Positions 35,088-43,834 of a stretch of DNA of 64,000 nucleotides are shown in pieces. Under the pieces are notes generated by a model that was given only the letters and a program-made list of their open reading frames with translations, ran no database searches and was not told the DNA's origin. Origin of the DNA: Ruminococcaceae bacterium Marseille-P2935 (lineage in GTDB: Bacteria > Bacillota > Clostridia > Oscillospirales > Ruminococcaceae). The position numbers and the translations under genes are program-made. Positions within the stretch are counted from its first letter, which is position 1; every line of letters starts with the position of its first letter. Location: the NCBI GenBank assembly GCA_900104565.1, contig LT629952.1, positions 496,001 to 560,000 on the forward strand, written 5' to 3'.

Positions 35088-35638
35088 TGAACAGAACAAT
35101 TAAAAAGAGTACACAGGTTGCACTGGGTGGACTTTCTACAGCTCTTTGTTTACTTATGCTGTTTATGACTGGTATGGTTCCTTTCGCCACCTATGCCCTG
35201 CCAGCTTTAGCTGGTATTGTACTGATTCCGGTAGTAATAGAAAACGGATACAAGGCGGCAATTATGGTTTATGTTGCTGCTGCTATCCTTTCGGTTTTTT
35301 TGGTGCCTGATCGTGAAGCTATGCTGCTCTTTATCGCATTCTTTGGATATTACCCCATATTAAAGTCCAAATTGGAGAAAATCCCTTTTCGGTTTTTGGA
35401 ATTTTTAATAAAACTTGTGTTATTTAATTTTGCAGTGGTGGTTTCTTATTTGTTTATTATTTATGTTATGGGCATTCCCGATATTTTGACTGAATTCGGA
35501 GAATTTGGTCGCTATTCGGTATATATACTGCTTGGTATGGGCAACTTTGTTTTTGTGGTATATGACTTTGTATTAACCAATATTGTTACCATTTATGTAA
35601 AGTGGTTTCGTCCTAAAATACTTCGGAAAACCCAATAA
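35087..35638 (+). CDS. Polytopic membrane protein (ECF-S-like), third gene of the J-domain cluster
   Basis: 183 residues from ATG 35087, which overlaps the stop of the J-domain gene (TAATG). About five to six hydrophobic segments; the start (KKSTQVALGGLSTALCLLMLF) resembles the substrate-binding S components of energy-coupling-factor vitamin transporters (TALC, then repeated short helices), but no vitamin-specific motif is recognisable. A frame extending to 35030 lies inside the previous gene and is rejected. A terminator follows at 35703. Confidence 0.7.
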   Translation: MNRTIKKSTQVALGGLSTALCLLMLFMTGMVPFATYALPALAGIVLIPVVIENGYKAAIMVYVAAAILSVFLVPDREAMLLFIAFFGYYPILKSKLEKIPFRFLEFLIKLVLFNFAVVVSYLFIIYVMGIPDILTEFGEFGRYSVYILLGMGNFVFVVYDFVLTNIVTIYVKWFRPKILRKTQ

Positions 35639-35702
35639 TGTAATTCATATTTTTATACGGTTTATTCCTGCATTTATGAGTATTTTGATAATACTAAACG
35701 GA

Positions 35703-35730
35703 AAAGAGGGGCCACCAAGCCCCTCTTTAT
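35703..35730 (+). terminator. Terminator after the DUF5685/J-domain cluster
   Basis: AAGAGGGG, CCACCAAG loop, CCCCTCTT and a short T-rich tail. Confidence 0.75.
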
Positions 35731-35757
35731 TACTTTATAGTATGGGAGTAATTTATC

Positions 35758-36819
35758 ATGATGCGTAAAATCGCTACCTTTTTACTAACCTGTGTATTGC
35801 TTTTTTCTTTTTCCCTTTCCGCTCTTGCCTCCACCACCGATTACGGAAAAGATATTGAGGCAGCTTGGAAATACATTGAAAAACAAAACACCCCGAAGGA
35901 ATATACCATGTTGGCTGCAAAACTTGCCGGTCGTTCCCCTTCCAATACACCGGCGAGCAGCCTGTACATACAGGATATGCTTTCCTCCCTGGAAGGGTTT
36001 GAGTCACTCAGCCATCTTGGAAAGGCATTTTTAGATTCAACCCTGATGCAATATGATATTCAACGCTTTGACGGCCACAATTTACTAATCAGCGCAGCTG
36101 AATGGGATTTAACAAAAAATGATGATATCTATGGGCCGATTAACCTTCTTTTGGCAATCAATTACTCCCCATATGAATTCAACATCTACCCGTTTTTAAC
36201 TCATTTATTGGAGTATCAGCAGCAGGATGGTGGTTTTTCAAACAGCCAGACTGGTTCCAGTGACCTGCAGGCGACCTGCTATGCCCTGATTGTGTTAGAG
36301 CCATATCTAACTGACCCGCTCTATCAAAACGCTGTCGACAGCGCCCTGGGGTGGCTCTCGACGGCTTTTACAAATAAGACTTTTAAAAGCAGCACAGATT
36401 ACAGCCTGGCCGTTATTGCAGCACAAACTTTAAAAGTCGATCTGCAGGATTCCCGTTTTTGCCTGAAAGGCAAAACTCTTCTAGATCATCTATACGAATT
36501 TCGCCAGAAGGATGGCGGCTTTTCTTTCCAACAGGATCAGTCTTTTTCTGATCAAAGCTCCAGTGAACTAGCCATTATGGCCCTTTATTCCTGCCAAAAG
36601 GGCGGATCCCCTTTTGATCTAAGCAAAGACTTTAGCGTCAAGCCCTACATTCCGCCCATGCAGGTGTTATTGCGTACCATAGGCGGCAGTGCCATTTTGC
36701 TGGCACTTGTGTATATAATTCTGCTTTTTACCAACAGAGTAGGAAAAAAATATGATAAAAAACCCGTCCGCTTTGAACCAGAATCTTACGAGGATGCTTT
36801 AGCAAACAAGGAAGAATAA
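35758..36819 (+). CDS. Secreted, membrane-anchored protein with prenyltransferase/squalene-oxidase-type (alpha-alpha toroid) repeats
   Basis: 353 residues. Signal peptide (MRKIATFLLTCVLLFSFSLSALA), then an alpha-alpha toroid domain with repeats containing YQQQDGGFSNSQTGSSDLQAT and FRQKDGGFSFQQDQSFSDQ (the QxDGGF motif of terpene cyclases, prenyltransferases and thioester proteins), and a C-terminal transmembrane anchor (about 303-323) with a charged cytoplasmic tail. The toroid is outside the cell, so a metabolic prenyltransferase is unlikely; cell-surface binding is more plausible. RBS GGGAG precedes ATG 35758, which lies just after a terminator, so a promoter should be nearby (TATAGT at about 35735-35740). 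Confidence 0.75.
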   Translation: MMRKIATFLLTCVLLFSFSLSALASTTDYGKDIEAAWKYIEKQNTPKEYTMLAAKLAGRSPSNTPASSLYIQDMLSSLEGFESLSHLGKAFLDSTLMQYDIQRFDGHNLLISAAEWDLTKNDDIYGPINLLLAINYSPYEFNIYPFLTHLLEYQQQDGGFSNSQTGSSDLQATCYALIVLEPYLTDPLYQNAVDSALGWLSTAFTNKTFKSSTDYSLAVIAAQTLKVDLQDSRFCLKGKTLLDHLYEFRQKDGGFSFQQDQSFSDQSSSELAIMALYSCQKGGSPFDLSKDFSVKPYIPPMQVLLRTIGGSAILLALVYIILLFTNRVGKKYDKKPVRFEPESYEDALANKEE

Positions 36820-37034
36820 AATATTGTCTTTTTTGCTGATAATGATATTTTAGCAAAACCTTTTTATCCTGTTTAAAACAGCAAGGCTTGTCAGAAAACA
36901 CACTTCAACCCCCAATTTGTTTCATCCATATAAAATCCTACAAATACGCTAACGTCTGGGTTTCGCTTTTCTGCAAATAAAAATTAGACTTTGCGGTCCC
37001 CCCAATTTCAATTTAGCCGCCAATCTGTTCCTTT

Positions 37035-37152
37035 TTGACACTGTGCTATATTTTTATAAAACAACATTGCCCTGCAGCGGCTTGTTTCGTTGCAGAGCAA
37101 TGTTATCTCAAAAGTGTCTCTGCTTGCCAGCAGAGACACTTTTTTATTATTG
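37035..37152 (+). ncRNA. Candidate short transcript: promoter-like TTGACA, hairpin and strong terminator
   Basis: TTGACA (37035-37040) is followed by an AT-rich -10-like region, a long imperfect hairpin (AACATTGC with GCAATGTT, about 37063-37108) and a very strong terminator (AGTGTCTCTGCT, TGCC loop, AGCAGAGACACT, T6; 37112-37146). No ORF. It could be a small RNA or only the leftover of a lost gene. Confidence 0.35.
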
Positions 37153-37208
37153 TGGAAACCACCGGCTTTGCCGGTGGAGGTATCCCGTAAAAAAGCTTTA
37201 GCCGGGGG

Positions 37209-37340
37209 GTGTCGGGCGCGAAGCGAGCTGCCAATAAACGGGCTGTCAGATTAGCAGAAATAGTTGTTAAGTGGGTGAATTACCCTTTTATGGATGGCGG
37301 GGCACTTGATACAAGTGACGAAATGTTCAATGCCTTTTAA
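37209..37340 (+). CDS. Doubtful 43-codon ORF beside the IS200 remnant
   Basis: GTG start after GCCGGGG. The peptide (RAVRLAEIVVKWVNYPFMDG and an acidic end) looks protein-like, but I recognise no family. It may be the tail of a destroyed gene. A perfect palindrome (CCACCGGC, TTT, GCCGGTGG; 37159-37177) lies upstream. Confidence 0.2.
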   Translation: MSGAKRAANKRAVRLAEIVVKWVNYPFMDGGALDTSDEMFNAF

Positions 37341-37380
37341 GAGGCGTGCCGGTAATATGCCCTTCTAGGGGCGGTGCATA

Positions 37381-37750
37381 CCACGCGTTCAACGCGTGGT
37401 TTTGATTGTATGAAAAAAACCACTCGCTAGGCGAGTGGTTCAGAAGAAGGCTTCTGCCGATGATGTAGACATAAAAACTCCCTTTGCAAAAATGAAGATG
37501 CGGTCTGCCAACTGCACCAAACAAGCAAAGGGAGGTCATTCGAGATGAACGACGTAAATAGTTTATCGCATACGAGTTGGAATTGCAAATATCATGTGGT
37601 GTTTGCCCCGAAGTATCGGCGGAAAGTGTTCTATGAAGAAAAATGAAAAGAGATCGGAGAAATCCTGCGAACACTCTGCAGCTAGAAAAAGGTCAAAATC
37701 ATAGAGGCAGATGTATACAATGGGAGATTTCTAAGCCCGTTTACGGGCGG
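37381..37750 (+). mobile_element. Decayed IS200/IS605-type insertion sequence (left end and start of tnpA)
   Basis: Cluster of IS200-type signals: perfect palindrome CCACGCGTT-C-AACGCGTGG (37381-37399), subterminal hairpin AACCACTCGC-TAG-GCGAGTGGTT (37418-37440), a leader whose CTCCCTTTGC (37478-37487) is the exact complement of GCAAAGGGAG (37525-37534) and hides the transposase ribosome site, the start of tnpA, and a short palindrome GCCCGT-TT-ACGGGC (37735-37748). The rest of the element is missing. Confidence 0.8.
37545..37733 (+). pseudogene. tnpA: Truncated IS200-like transposase TnpA
   Basis: Starts MNDVNSLSHTSWNCKYHVVF and continues APKYRRKVFYEEK, the unmistakable N-terminus of IS200 Y1 (HUH) transposases. 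An in-frame TGA follows EEK and a TAG follows ILRTLCS; similarity continues through KVKIIEADVY and then stops, so the HUH histidine motif and the catalytic tyrosine are absent. A nonfunctional remnant of about 60 codons. GGGAGG before the ATG is sequestered by the leader stem, the translation block known for IS200. Confidence 0.88.
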
Positions 37751-37890
37751 TAGATAGCAAGCTTTCGCAATTGGCAGATCGTACTAACGCGACATGACGC
37801 ATACCTCTTGTATCAGAGGGTTTTGCTGGCGGATATTTATTCTTTTAGTTTGAGCGTAACTTGGAAATAGTTGCAACCTCAGCAGAACCG

Positions 37891-39021
37891 TTAATAACGT
37901 AACTTGGCAATATTTACATCATTGGTAAAATTCATAAAATTATACAGAATGAGAATATCGTCAAAATCGGTCTCCATTAACAGCTTCATTGTATTTGGTA
38001 AAGCGCGAAGATCTACAACATAAACCTCATCATAGTTGTAGGTTAAATAAGGCACAAACGAATTCCCATAGGAATCTTTGATCACCATAACCCGGCTGGT
38101 TTTCCCGTCCTGATGATTATGATTCTGGCCAGATCGAATTACTGTCAACCCATTATTACCGCGCAAAAACGCTGCATATTTATCACGCTCTTCAAATTTT
38201 TTCAGATCATAAATACCGTCAACCGGAGATCCATCAATCTCCACTGAATCGACAGGAACATCAAAATAAGTGATAACGTCGGGTACAGCATTAAAATTTT
38301 TTGTTTTGCTGTAATAAGTTCCATAAAAGTCTAATACGTCGTGGCCTTCTAATGCCGTATACTCCACCGGGGTTAATCCCTTTGATAAAGCGTATTCCCT
38401 ATAGGCAAGGTATGCGCCATAGGTTGTCCAATGATGGTCAGTGCGATAATAAATATATTCGTTTTTATGTTCCTGCAATACAGTTTTAAAATCCAATGTT
38501 GTAAGGTTGTTTTCCTGCATTTTTTCATAAATACTGGCAATATAGGTGAATTGATCTACATTATTTAACCCAGCAGGCACTTTGTCATTTAAAATCATAT
38601 AGGAGTTTGGAATAATTGCTAACGTAGCCTTCGGATAATTGTACATTGCTAAATATTCCTGCAAATAACGAATATTATTTTCCAGTTTTGCTTCATCTAC
38701 CTTTTGGTACTTTTCAAAAAGATAATGATCTTTACCATAGGTAATACCATTGTTTTCAATCTTAGCAAGGGCAAACTCGGTATAAGATTTTATATCAATC
38801 CAGTTATCGCGTCCGACAAACTGATCATTGATGTATTCCTCATACTTTAGGCCAAAGGAATTGTCCATTAAACTGGATAACGTAAATTTAGGATTTTGCG
38901 CTAGGTAACGGTTTTCAGTATCTGAAAATATTCTGTCCGGCGTTAAAATATCTGCCAGAGAAAAACCTAATATAAACAAAAAAAACAAAATAAGCAGTAG
39001 ATTTTTTCTTATAAAAGTCAT
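37891..39021 (-). CDS. DHHW family SGNH-like protein (AlgX/AlgJ-type acetyl-transfer partner)
   Basis: About 376 residues from ATG 39019-39021 (MTFIRKNLLLILFF), preceded by AAGGGGGTGG. N-terminal membrane anchor (residues about 7-25), then an extracytoplasmic SGNH-hydrolase-like domain of the DHHW family, named for the motif here in YYRTDHHWTTYGA; the catalytic serine is likely in VIKDSYGNSFVPYL. Such proteins work with a membrane O-acyltransferase to acetylate secreted polysaccharides or peptidoglycan, and the MBOAT gene is immediately upstream, 13 bases away. The longer frame to 39075 overlaps that gene and is rejected. Confidence 0.87.
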   Translation of the reverse strand: MTFIRKNLLLILFFLFILGFSLADILTPDRIFSDTENRYLAQNPKFTLSSLMDNSFGLKYEEYINDQFVGRDNWIDIKSYTEFALAKIENNGITYGKDHYLFEKYQKVDEAKLENNIRYLQEYLAMYNYPKATLAIIPNSYMILNDKVPAGLNNVDQFTYIASIYEKMQENNLTTLDFKTVLQEHKNEYIYYRTDHHWTTYGAYLAYREYALSKGLTPVEYTALEGHDVLDFYGTYYSKTKNFNAVPDVITYFDVPVDSVEIDGSPVDGIYDLKKFEERDKYAAFLRGNNGLTVIRSGQNHNHQDGKTSRVMVIKDSYGNSFVPYLTYNYDEVYVVDLRALPNTMKLLMETDFDDILILYNFMNFTNDVNIAKLRY

Positions 39022-39034
39022 TGTGGCCACCCCC

Positions 39035-40414
39035 TTAAAAGCGGAAATATAGAAATGGATTGTAGGAAGCGTCAACCAAATAAGCTACCGACAATACTAA
39101 AATTCCACCAATCAGTACAATGGTTAAAATTTTGTGTTTATAAAGCCATTTATTATACCAAAAATTCAAAATTGGAGTAGACAGTAAAATTGCCAGAATA
39201 AACACAACAACATAGTTACGCAGGTAATACATCCAGTCTGTGCCGCCCTGCATAGTAAACATTTTTGTAAAAAATAAGCCAAGCTGGCTAAAATCTGTAA
39301 TTGCAAACAAAGACCAGCTAATTAATAAAAGAAAGATCATATATACTCGGCTGAAAATTTTACTGTTATTTAAATATTGAAGCAACCATGTTTTTTCGAT
39401 AACCAGCAGTACAAAAAAGAACAATCCCCAAAGTACAAAGTTCCAGCTGGCACCATGCCAAAGGCCTGTTGCAGCCCAGACAACAAATAAATTAAAATAC
39501 ATACGGGCAGGTTTTACACGGTTGCCCCCAAGGGGGATATATAAATACTCCCGAAACCATGAGCCCAAGGTCATATGCCAACGACGCCAAAATTCAGTCA
39601 TACTTTTTGAAATGTAAGGATAATTAAAGTTTTGTGGAAATTCAAACCCCAGCATTTTCCCAAGACCTATGGCCATGAGAGAATATCCGCTGAAGTCAAA
39701 ATAAATTTGTAGAGAAAATGCTAAAATGCCAAGCCAGGCAAGGGGCGTGGAAATATTAGAAAAGCCTAAACTTTCCACTTCGGTCCAGAGGGAACCAATA
39801 TTATTGGCAATGAGTACTTTGCTGCCCAACCCCATAATAAATGTGCCAATGCCGTCCTGTATTTGTGCAGCATTTACCTTTCGCTCTTTCAGTTCCCGGC
39901 TTACGTCGGTATACCGAACAATAGGACCGGCGATCAGCTGCGGAAATAACACTACAAAAGCACCGAAGTCAATAATATTTCGCTCCGCTTTTACCTTGTC
40001 ACGATAAACATCGATGGTGTAAGACATGGTTTGAAAGGTATAAAAGGAAATACCCAATGGAAGCGTCAGCTTCAATAAACCAATCGTTGTTCCAAACAAT
40101 GCATTGATATTGCTGATTATAAAGTCTGTATATTTAAAAAATCCTAACATACCCAGATTAAAAATTACCGATAACAACAAAAATAACCGGCACCTTAATT
40201 TACTATGTCGATTTCGTTCTATTCCATTGGATGCGATATAATCCACCAAAACAGACGCAACCATAATTGGGAAATAACGCACTTCGCCCCAGGAATAAAA
40301 AATCAGGCTTAAAACCAATAATGTAAAGTTTTTAAACCGCCGCGGCACGGCATAATAAATTAAAAAAGCAGCCGGCATAAACCGGAATAAGAATAAAATA
40401 CTGCTAAATACCAT
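39035..40414 (-). CDS. MBOAT family O-acyltransferase (AlgI/PatA/DltB-like)
   Basis: 459-residue polytopic membrane protein, about 11 hydrophobic segments. The MBOAT catalytic histidine is in ATGLWHGASWNFVLWG; other family phrases are GISFYTFQTMSYTIDVYR, FPQLIAGPIVRY and FWRRWHMTLGSWFREYLYIPLGG. It moves acyl groups (usually acetyl) across the membrane to a surface polymer; the DHHW protein downstream would complete the transfer. The start at 40412-40414 follows TGGAGGACAG. The two-gene unit lies between a decayed IS and the ispH operon, a typical position for an acquired surface-modification pair. Confidence 0.93.
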   Translation of the reverse strand: MVFSSILFLFRFMPAAFLIYYAVPRRFKNFTLLVLSLIFYSWGEVRYFPIMVASVLVDYIASNGIERNRHSKLRCRLFLLLSVIFNLGMLGFFKYTDFIISNINALFGTTIGLLKLTLPLGISFYTFQTMSYTIDVYRDKVKAERNIIDFGAFVVLFPQLIAGPIVRYTDVSRELKERKVNAAQIQDGIGTFIMGLGSKVLIANNIGSLWTEVESLGFSNISTPLAWLGILAFSLQIYFDFSGYSLMAIGLGKMLGFEFPQNFNYPYISKSMTEFWRRWHMTLGSWFREYLYIPLGGNRVKPARMYFNLFVVWAATGLWHGASWNFVLWGLFFFVLLVIEKTWLLQYLNNSKIFSRVYMIFLLLISWSLFAITDFSQLGLFFTKMFTMQGGTDWMYYLRNYVVVFILAILLSTPILNFWYNKWLYKHKILTIVLIGGILVLSVAYLVDASYNPFLYFRF

Positions 40415-40548
40415 CTGCTGTCCTCCAGTTGCTATTTTCTGAACAAGCTACCTTATTATGGGTGTGTAATTCGTTTCGTTTTACTGCATTCTATTTTATA
40501 TTTTGTCCATTTAAAATGTTTATACTGATTCAAAAACAAAAAGGCAGA

Positions 40549-40584
40549 GAAAAAAGGGGCAGATTATATAATCCGCCCCCTTTG
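40549..40584 (-). terminator. Terminator of the ispH-containing operon
   Basis: On the minus strand GGGGGCGGATTAT pairs with ATAATCTGCCCC (one mismatch), followed by T6. Confidence 0.9.
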
Positions 40585-40593
40585 CATAAAATG

Positions 40594-42549
40594 TTATTCT
40601 GCTTCGGTTTCCGTCTCAGGCTCAGCAGGCTCCTTCTCTTCCAGAAGGGCACGAATAGAAAGGCTAACACGCTTTTTATCAAAGTCAATTTCGGTAATTT
40701 TTGCATCTACTTCCTGTCCAACCGAAAGAACATCACTGGGTTTATTAATTCTCTCATTGGCAATCTGGCTGATATGGATCAGGCCATCTACACCAGGGAT
40801 GATCTGCGCAAAAGCACCAAAGGCGGTAAGGGAAACAATTTTTACCTTCACAACGGAACCAACCTGGTAATCACGTTTGAGAATCTCCCAAGGGTTATCC
40901 TCAGACTTTTTGTAACCCAGGGAGATTTTTTTGCTCTCCGGGTCAATCTCACGAACATATACCTCGACGGTATCGCCAATATTCAAAACCTCAGAAGGAT
41001 GTTTAATTCTGTTCCAAGATAGCTCGGAAATATGAACCATACCATCTACACCACCCAGGTCAATGAATGCACCATAGCTGGTCATAGATTTTACAACACC
41101 GTGGAATACTTTGCCAACTTCCACATCTGCCCAGAATTTCTCCTGCAGTTCTTTTCTCTGTTCTTTAAGAACAGCAGTGATAGAGCCCACCGCTCTACGG
41201 CGCTGACGGTTAACTTCCAGAATCTTAAAGCTGACAGGCTTTTTGAGCAGGTTCTCCAGCGGCTCGTTGCGAGACATAGTAGCCTGGGAAGCTGGAATAA
41301 ACACTCTTACACCGTTGGTCAGCGCTAATACGCCGCCTTTTACTACCTCGACTACTACACCTTCCAAAATTTCGCCGCTGTCAGCAGCGCCCATAACCTT
41401 TTCAAAACCGGCAATTGCATCCAAACGCTTTTTAGAAAGCATTACAGTGCCTTCCACGTCATTGACGCGCAGTACAATCAGTTCAAGTTCATCGCCAACC
41501 TTAACAAGGTCTTCCGTTTTAGCAGACGGGTCTTCGGTCAGTTCACTTAAAGGAACATACCCGGCATGTTTGGTACCGATGTCTACCGAAATCTCGTTAG
41601 GCTTAATGCCTGTAACAATAGCGGTTACCTTCTCTCCTGTATATGTACTTTTGAAGGATTGTTCCAACATCTCCTCAAAGCTCATTTCTTCTGCATTTCC
41701 AATAATCTCACTCATGGTTTCCTGTACCTCCTTAATTATACCAGCCGGGGTTGAAGCCCCTGCTGTGACGCCCGCCAATTTCACATCGCTAAAATCATAC
41801 TGCAACAATTCTTTTGCATCTTCCACCAGGATTGTCCTACAAAAATCCGCACATATATCACGTAGCTTTGCTGTATTGGAACTGTGGCGTCCTCCGACCA
41901 CGATCATCAGGTCAGAATTCTTTGCCAATAGTTCTGCATCTCGTTGTCTATTGGCCGTAGCATTACATATTGTATCAAAAATTATCAGGTTTGTACACAC
42001 TTTTTTTGCAGTTTCGGAACATTTTTCCCATTCTTTTATATTAAAAGTGGTTTGAGCAACCAAAATGAATTCTTCTTTATCGGGGGCTTCCAAATTCTGC
42101 ACAAAGTCAAACAGACTTTCATGTGCATTAAATACAAAGTATTTTCCAGTACAATGCCCAGTAATTCCAACCACTTCAGGGTGATGCTCGTCCCCTGCAA
42201 TTAAAACTATTTTGCCCATCTGGGATTGTTCTGATACGATTTTATGAATTTTCGCCACAAACGGACAGGTCGCGTCCCAATAGTCATATCCCGACTGTTC
42301 TAATTGCTGGTAAACAACTTGCCCAACCCCATGGGACCGAATGACAACCAAACGTCCCTCTGTATTATCTGCTACTTTGTCAATAATAGTAACACCTTTT
42401 TTTTCCAGTTCCTGTACGATTTGGGGATTATGAATAATAGGCCCAAGTGTACACACTTTTTTACCCAAAGCAACCTGTTCAAACACAGCATCCACCGCTC
42501 GGCTTACACCAAAGCAAAAGCCTGCCGTTTTAGCAAGGGTTACCGGCAT
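40594..42549 (-). CDS. ispH: Fusion of 4-hydroxy-3-methylbut-2-enyl diphosphate reductase (IspH) and S1-domain protein (RpsA-like)
   Basis: 651 residues with two separate functions. Residues 1 to about 285 are IspH/LytB, the last enzyme of the MEP isoprenoid pathway, with the three iron-sulfur cysteines in GFCFGVSRAV (Cys12), DATCPFV and TICNATANRQ. The rest has four S1 RNA-binding repeats (about 305-375, 390-460, 475-545, 560-630; for example SYGAFIDLGGVDGMVHISEL) and an acidic tail. The fusion is known from Clostridia, where it may couple isoprenoid synthesis with translation; the four-repeat half corresponds to Gram-positive S1-like proteins. Start ATG 42547-42549, one base after the plsC stop. 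Operon order: BaiN-like, cmk, plsC, ispH-S1. Confidence 0.95.
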   Translation of the reverse strand: MPVTLAKTAGFCFGVSRAVDAVFEQVALGKKVCTLGPIIHNPQIVQELEKKGVTIIDKVADNTEGRLVVIRSHGVGQVVYQQLEQSGYDYWDATCPFVAKIHKIVSEQSQMGKIVLIAGDEHHPEVVGITGHCTGKYFVFNAHESLFDFVQNLEAPDKEEFILVAQTTFNIKEWEKCSETAKKVCTNLIIFDTICNATANRQRDAELLAKNSDLMIVVGGRHSSNTAKLRDICADFCRTILVEDAKELLQYDFSDVKLAGVTAGASTPAGIIKEVQETMSEIIGNAEEMSFEEMLEQSFKSTYTGEKVTAIVTGIKPNEISVDIGTKHAGYVPLSELTEDPSAKTEDLVKVGDELELIVLRVNDVEGTVMLSKKRLDAIAGFEKVMGAADSGEILEGVVVEVVKGGVLALTNGVRVFIPASQATMSRNEPLENLLKKPVSFKILEVNRQRRRAVGSITAVLKEQRKELQEKFWADVEVGKVFHGVVKSMTSYGAFIDLGGVDGMVHISELSWNRIKHPSEVLNIGDTVEVYVREIDPESKKISLGYKKSEDNPWEILKRDYQVGSVVKVKIVSLTAFGAFAQIIPGVDGLIHISQIANERINKPSDVLSVGQEVDAKITEIDFDKKRVSLSIRALLEEKEPAEPETETEAE

Positions 42550-42550
42550 G

Positions 42551-43144
42551 TCAATTCACTCCTAATAAGGTCAAAACACTGCTGCGTATCAGCGAAGTGG
42601 CCTCTTTTATCTCTTTAATCTCCCCTTCTTCCGAACGAAGATGTTTATTGGGAATCAACTGCCCATAACGGACTGTCACCCGTTTGCGGAACTTTAACTT
42701 ACCTGTAAAATCAACGCAGCAAGGCAGTACATCTGCTTTTGTTACCAGGGCAATTTTAGCAGCCCCCGATTTATAGCGCAGCGGAGTACCATCCTTAGAA
42801 CGCGTACCTTCCGGAAAAATTGCCAAAATTTTATTTTCCTTTAAAATTTGAATGGAATGGTCAATTGCAGTGGAATCACCTTTTCCCCGTTCTACGGGGA
42901 ATGCTCCCAAATGTTTCAGAATCCCGCCAAAAAATTTGTTTTTAAACAATTCTGCTTTAGCCATAAAAAACAGCTGCCGCTTTAACTTTATTGCAATGAA
43001 AATTGGATCCCATAAAGAACGATGGTTTGACACTACAATATAGCCCCCATCCTCAGGAATATTTTCCAACCCCTCGTACTCTATGTGATACATTAGGTGG
43101 CTAATTCCATTGGTTACTGATTTAGCAAAGTTATAAAAGCTCAT
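42551..43144 (-). CDS. plsC: 1-acyl-sn-glycerol-3-phosphate acyltransferase
   Basis: Makes phosphatidic acid by acylating lysophosphatidic acid. 197 residues: acyltransferase block I VVSNHRSLWDP (NHx4D), block III IFPEGTRSKDG, and AALVTKADVLPCCVDF-like block IV. A short amphipathic N-terminus replaces the transmembrane helices of longer forms. The start overlaps the cmk stop (ATGA) and the stop adjoins ispH. The plsC-ispH-cmk grouping is common in Clostridia. Confidence 0.93.
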   Translation of the reverse strand: MSFYNFAKSVTNGISHLMYHIEYEGLENIPEDGGYIVVSNHRSLWDPIFIAIKLKRQLFFMAKAELFKNKFFGGILKHLGAFPVERGKGDSTAIDHSIQILKENKILAIFPEGTRSKDGTPLRYKSGAAKIALVTKADVLPCCVDFTGKLKFRKRVTVRYGQLIPNKHLRSEEGEIKEIKEATSLIRSSVLTLLGVN

Positions 43145-43818
43145 TGTTGTGTCTCCATTCTTCTGTTATGAATTAGTTCTACAAGCTCAGCGATGGACTG
43201 TTCCAGTGTCAGATTACTGGTATCGAGCAAAACAGCATCTTCTGCCTGTTTTAATGGAGCGGCTTTGCGGTGAGAATCATTATAGTCCCGCTGAATTACT
43301 TCCGCTAATACCTGCTCGTAATTCTGCGGTGCGCCTTTTGCAGACAACTCTTCATAGCGGCGCTTTGCTCGCACCTCGGGAGAAGCCGTTAAAAAAATTT
43401 TTAGCGGTGCGTTAGGAAGTACAACGGTTCCAATGTCTCTTCCATCCATCACCACATGGTATTTTTCAGCCATTCCCCGCTGGGTTTCCATTAAATATTC
43501 CCGCACCTGTGGAATCGCAGAAACTGCCGAAGTAGCCATAGAAACCTCTGGCGTACGAATTTTTTCCGAAACATCTTCCCCATTTAAAAAAACTCTTTGT
43601 CTGCCCTCCACATAACTAAGCTCAACTTTGATTGCAGAAAGCGCAGGAACCACCTGCAAAGCATCTGCAGGATCAATTTTTGCCTGAAGCATATGCAAGG
43701 CAATGGCTCGGTACAAGGCACCTGTATCTACATAAATCATGCCGGTCCGAAGCGCGGCTGCCCGGGCAACAGTGCTTTTCCCAGCACCTGCTGGACCATC
43801 AATTGCAACAGAAAACAT
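43141..43818 (-). CDS. cmk: Cytidylate kinase
   Basis: Phosphorylates CMP and dCMP. About 225 residues from ATG 43816-43818, which follows AAAGGAGC; a longer frame to 43854 would overlap the upstream gene. P-loop SVAIDGPAGAGKSTVARAAA at the start, YVDTGALYRA, the substrate-binding VVMDGRDIGTVVLPNA and lid arginines in ASPEVRAKRRYEEL. Between the BaiN-like flavoprotein (16-base gap) and plsC. Confidence 0.95.
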   Translation of the reverse strand: MFSVAIDGPAGAGKSTVARAAALRTGMIYVDTGALYRAIALHMLQAKIDPADALQVVPALSAIKVELSYVEGRQRVFLNGEDVSEKIRTPEVSMATSAVSAIPQVREYLMETQRGMAEKYHVVMDGRDIGTVVLPNAPLKIFLTASPEVRAKRRYEELSAKGAPQNYEQVLAEVIQRDYNDSHRKAAPLKQAEDAVLLDTSNLTLEQSIAELVELIHNRRMETQQ

Positions 43819-43834
43819 ACGAAAGAAAGCTCCT

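Noticed and set aside
37327-37674. 115-codon minus-strand ORF opposite the IS200 remnant
   Set aside because: It is antisense to the recognisable tnpA start and the IS hairpins and has no family resemblance or ribosome site; a shadow frame.
40429-41022. 197-codon plus-strand ORF and other long plus-strand frames across 40.6-42.6 kb
   Set aside because: Antisense to the ispH-S1 fusion, a long GC-biased gene that leaves open frames on the other strand.
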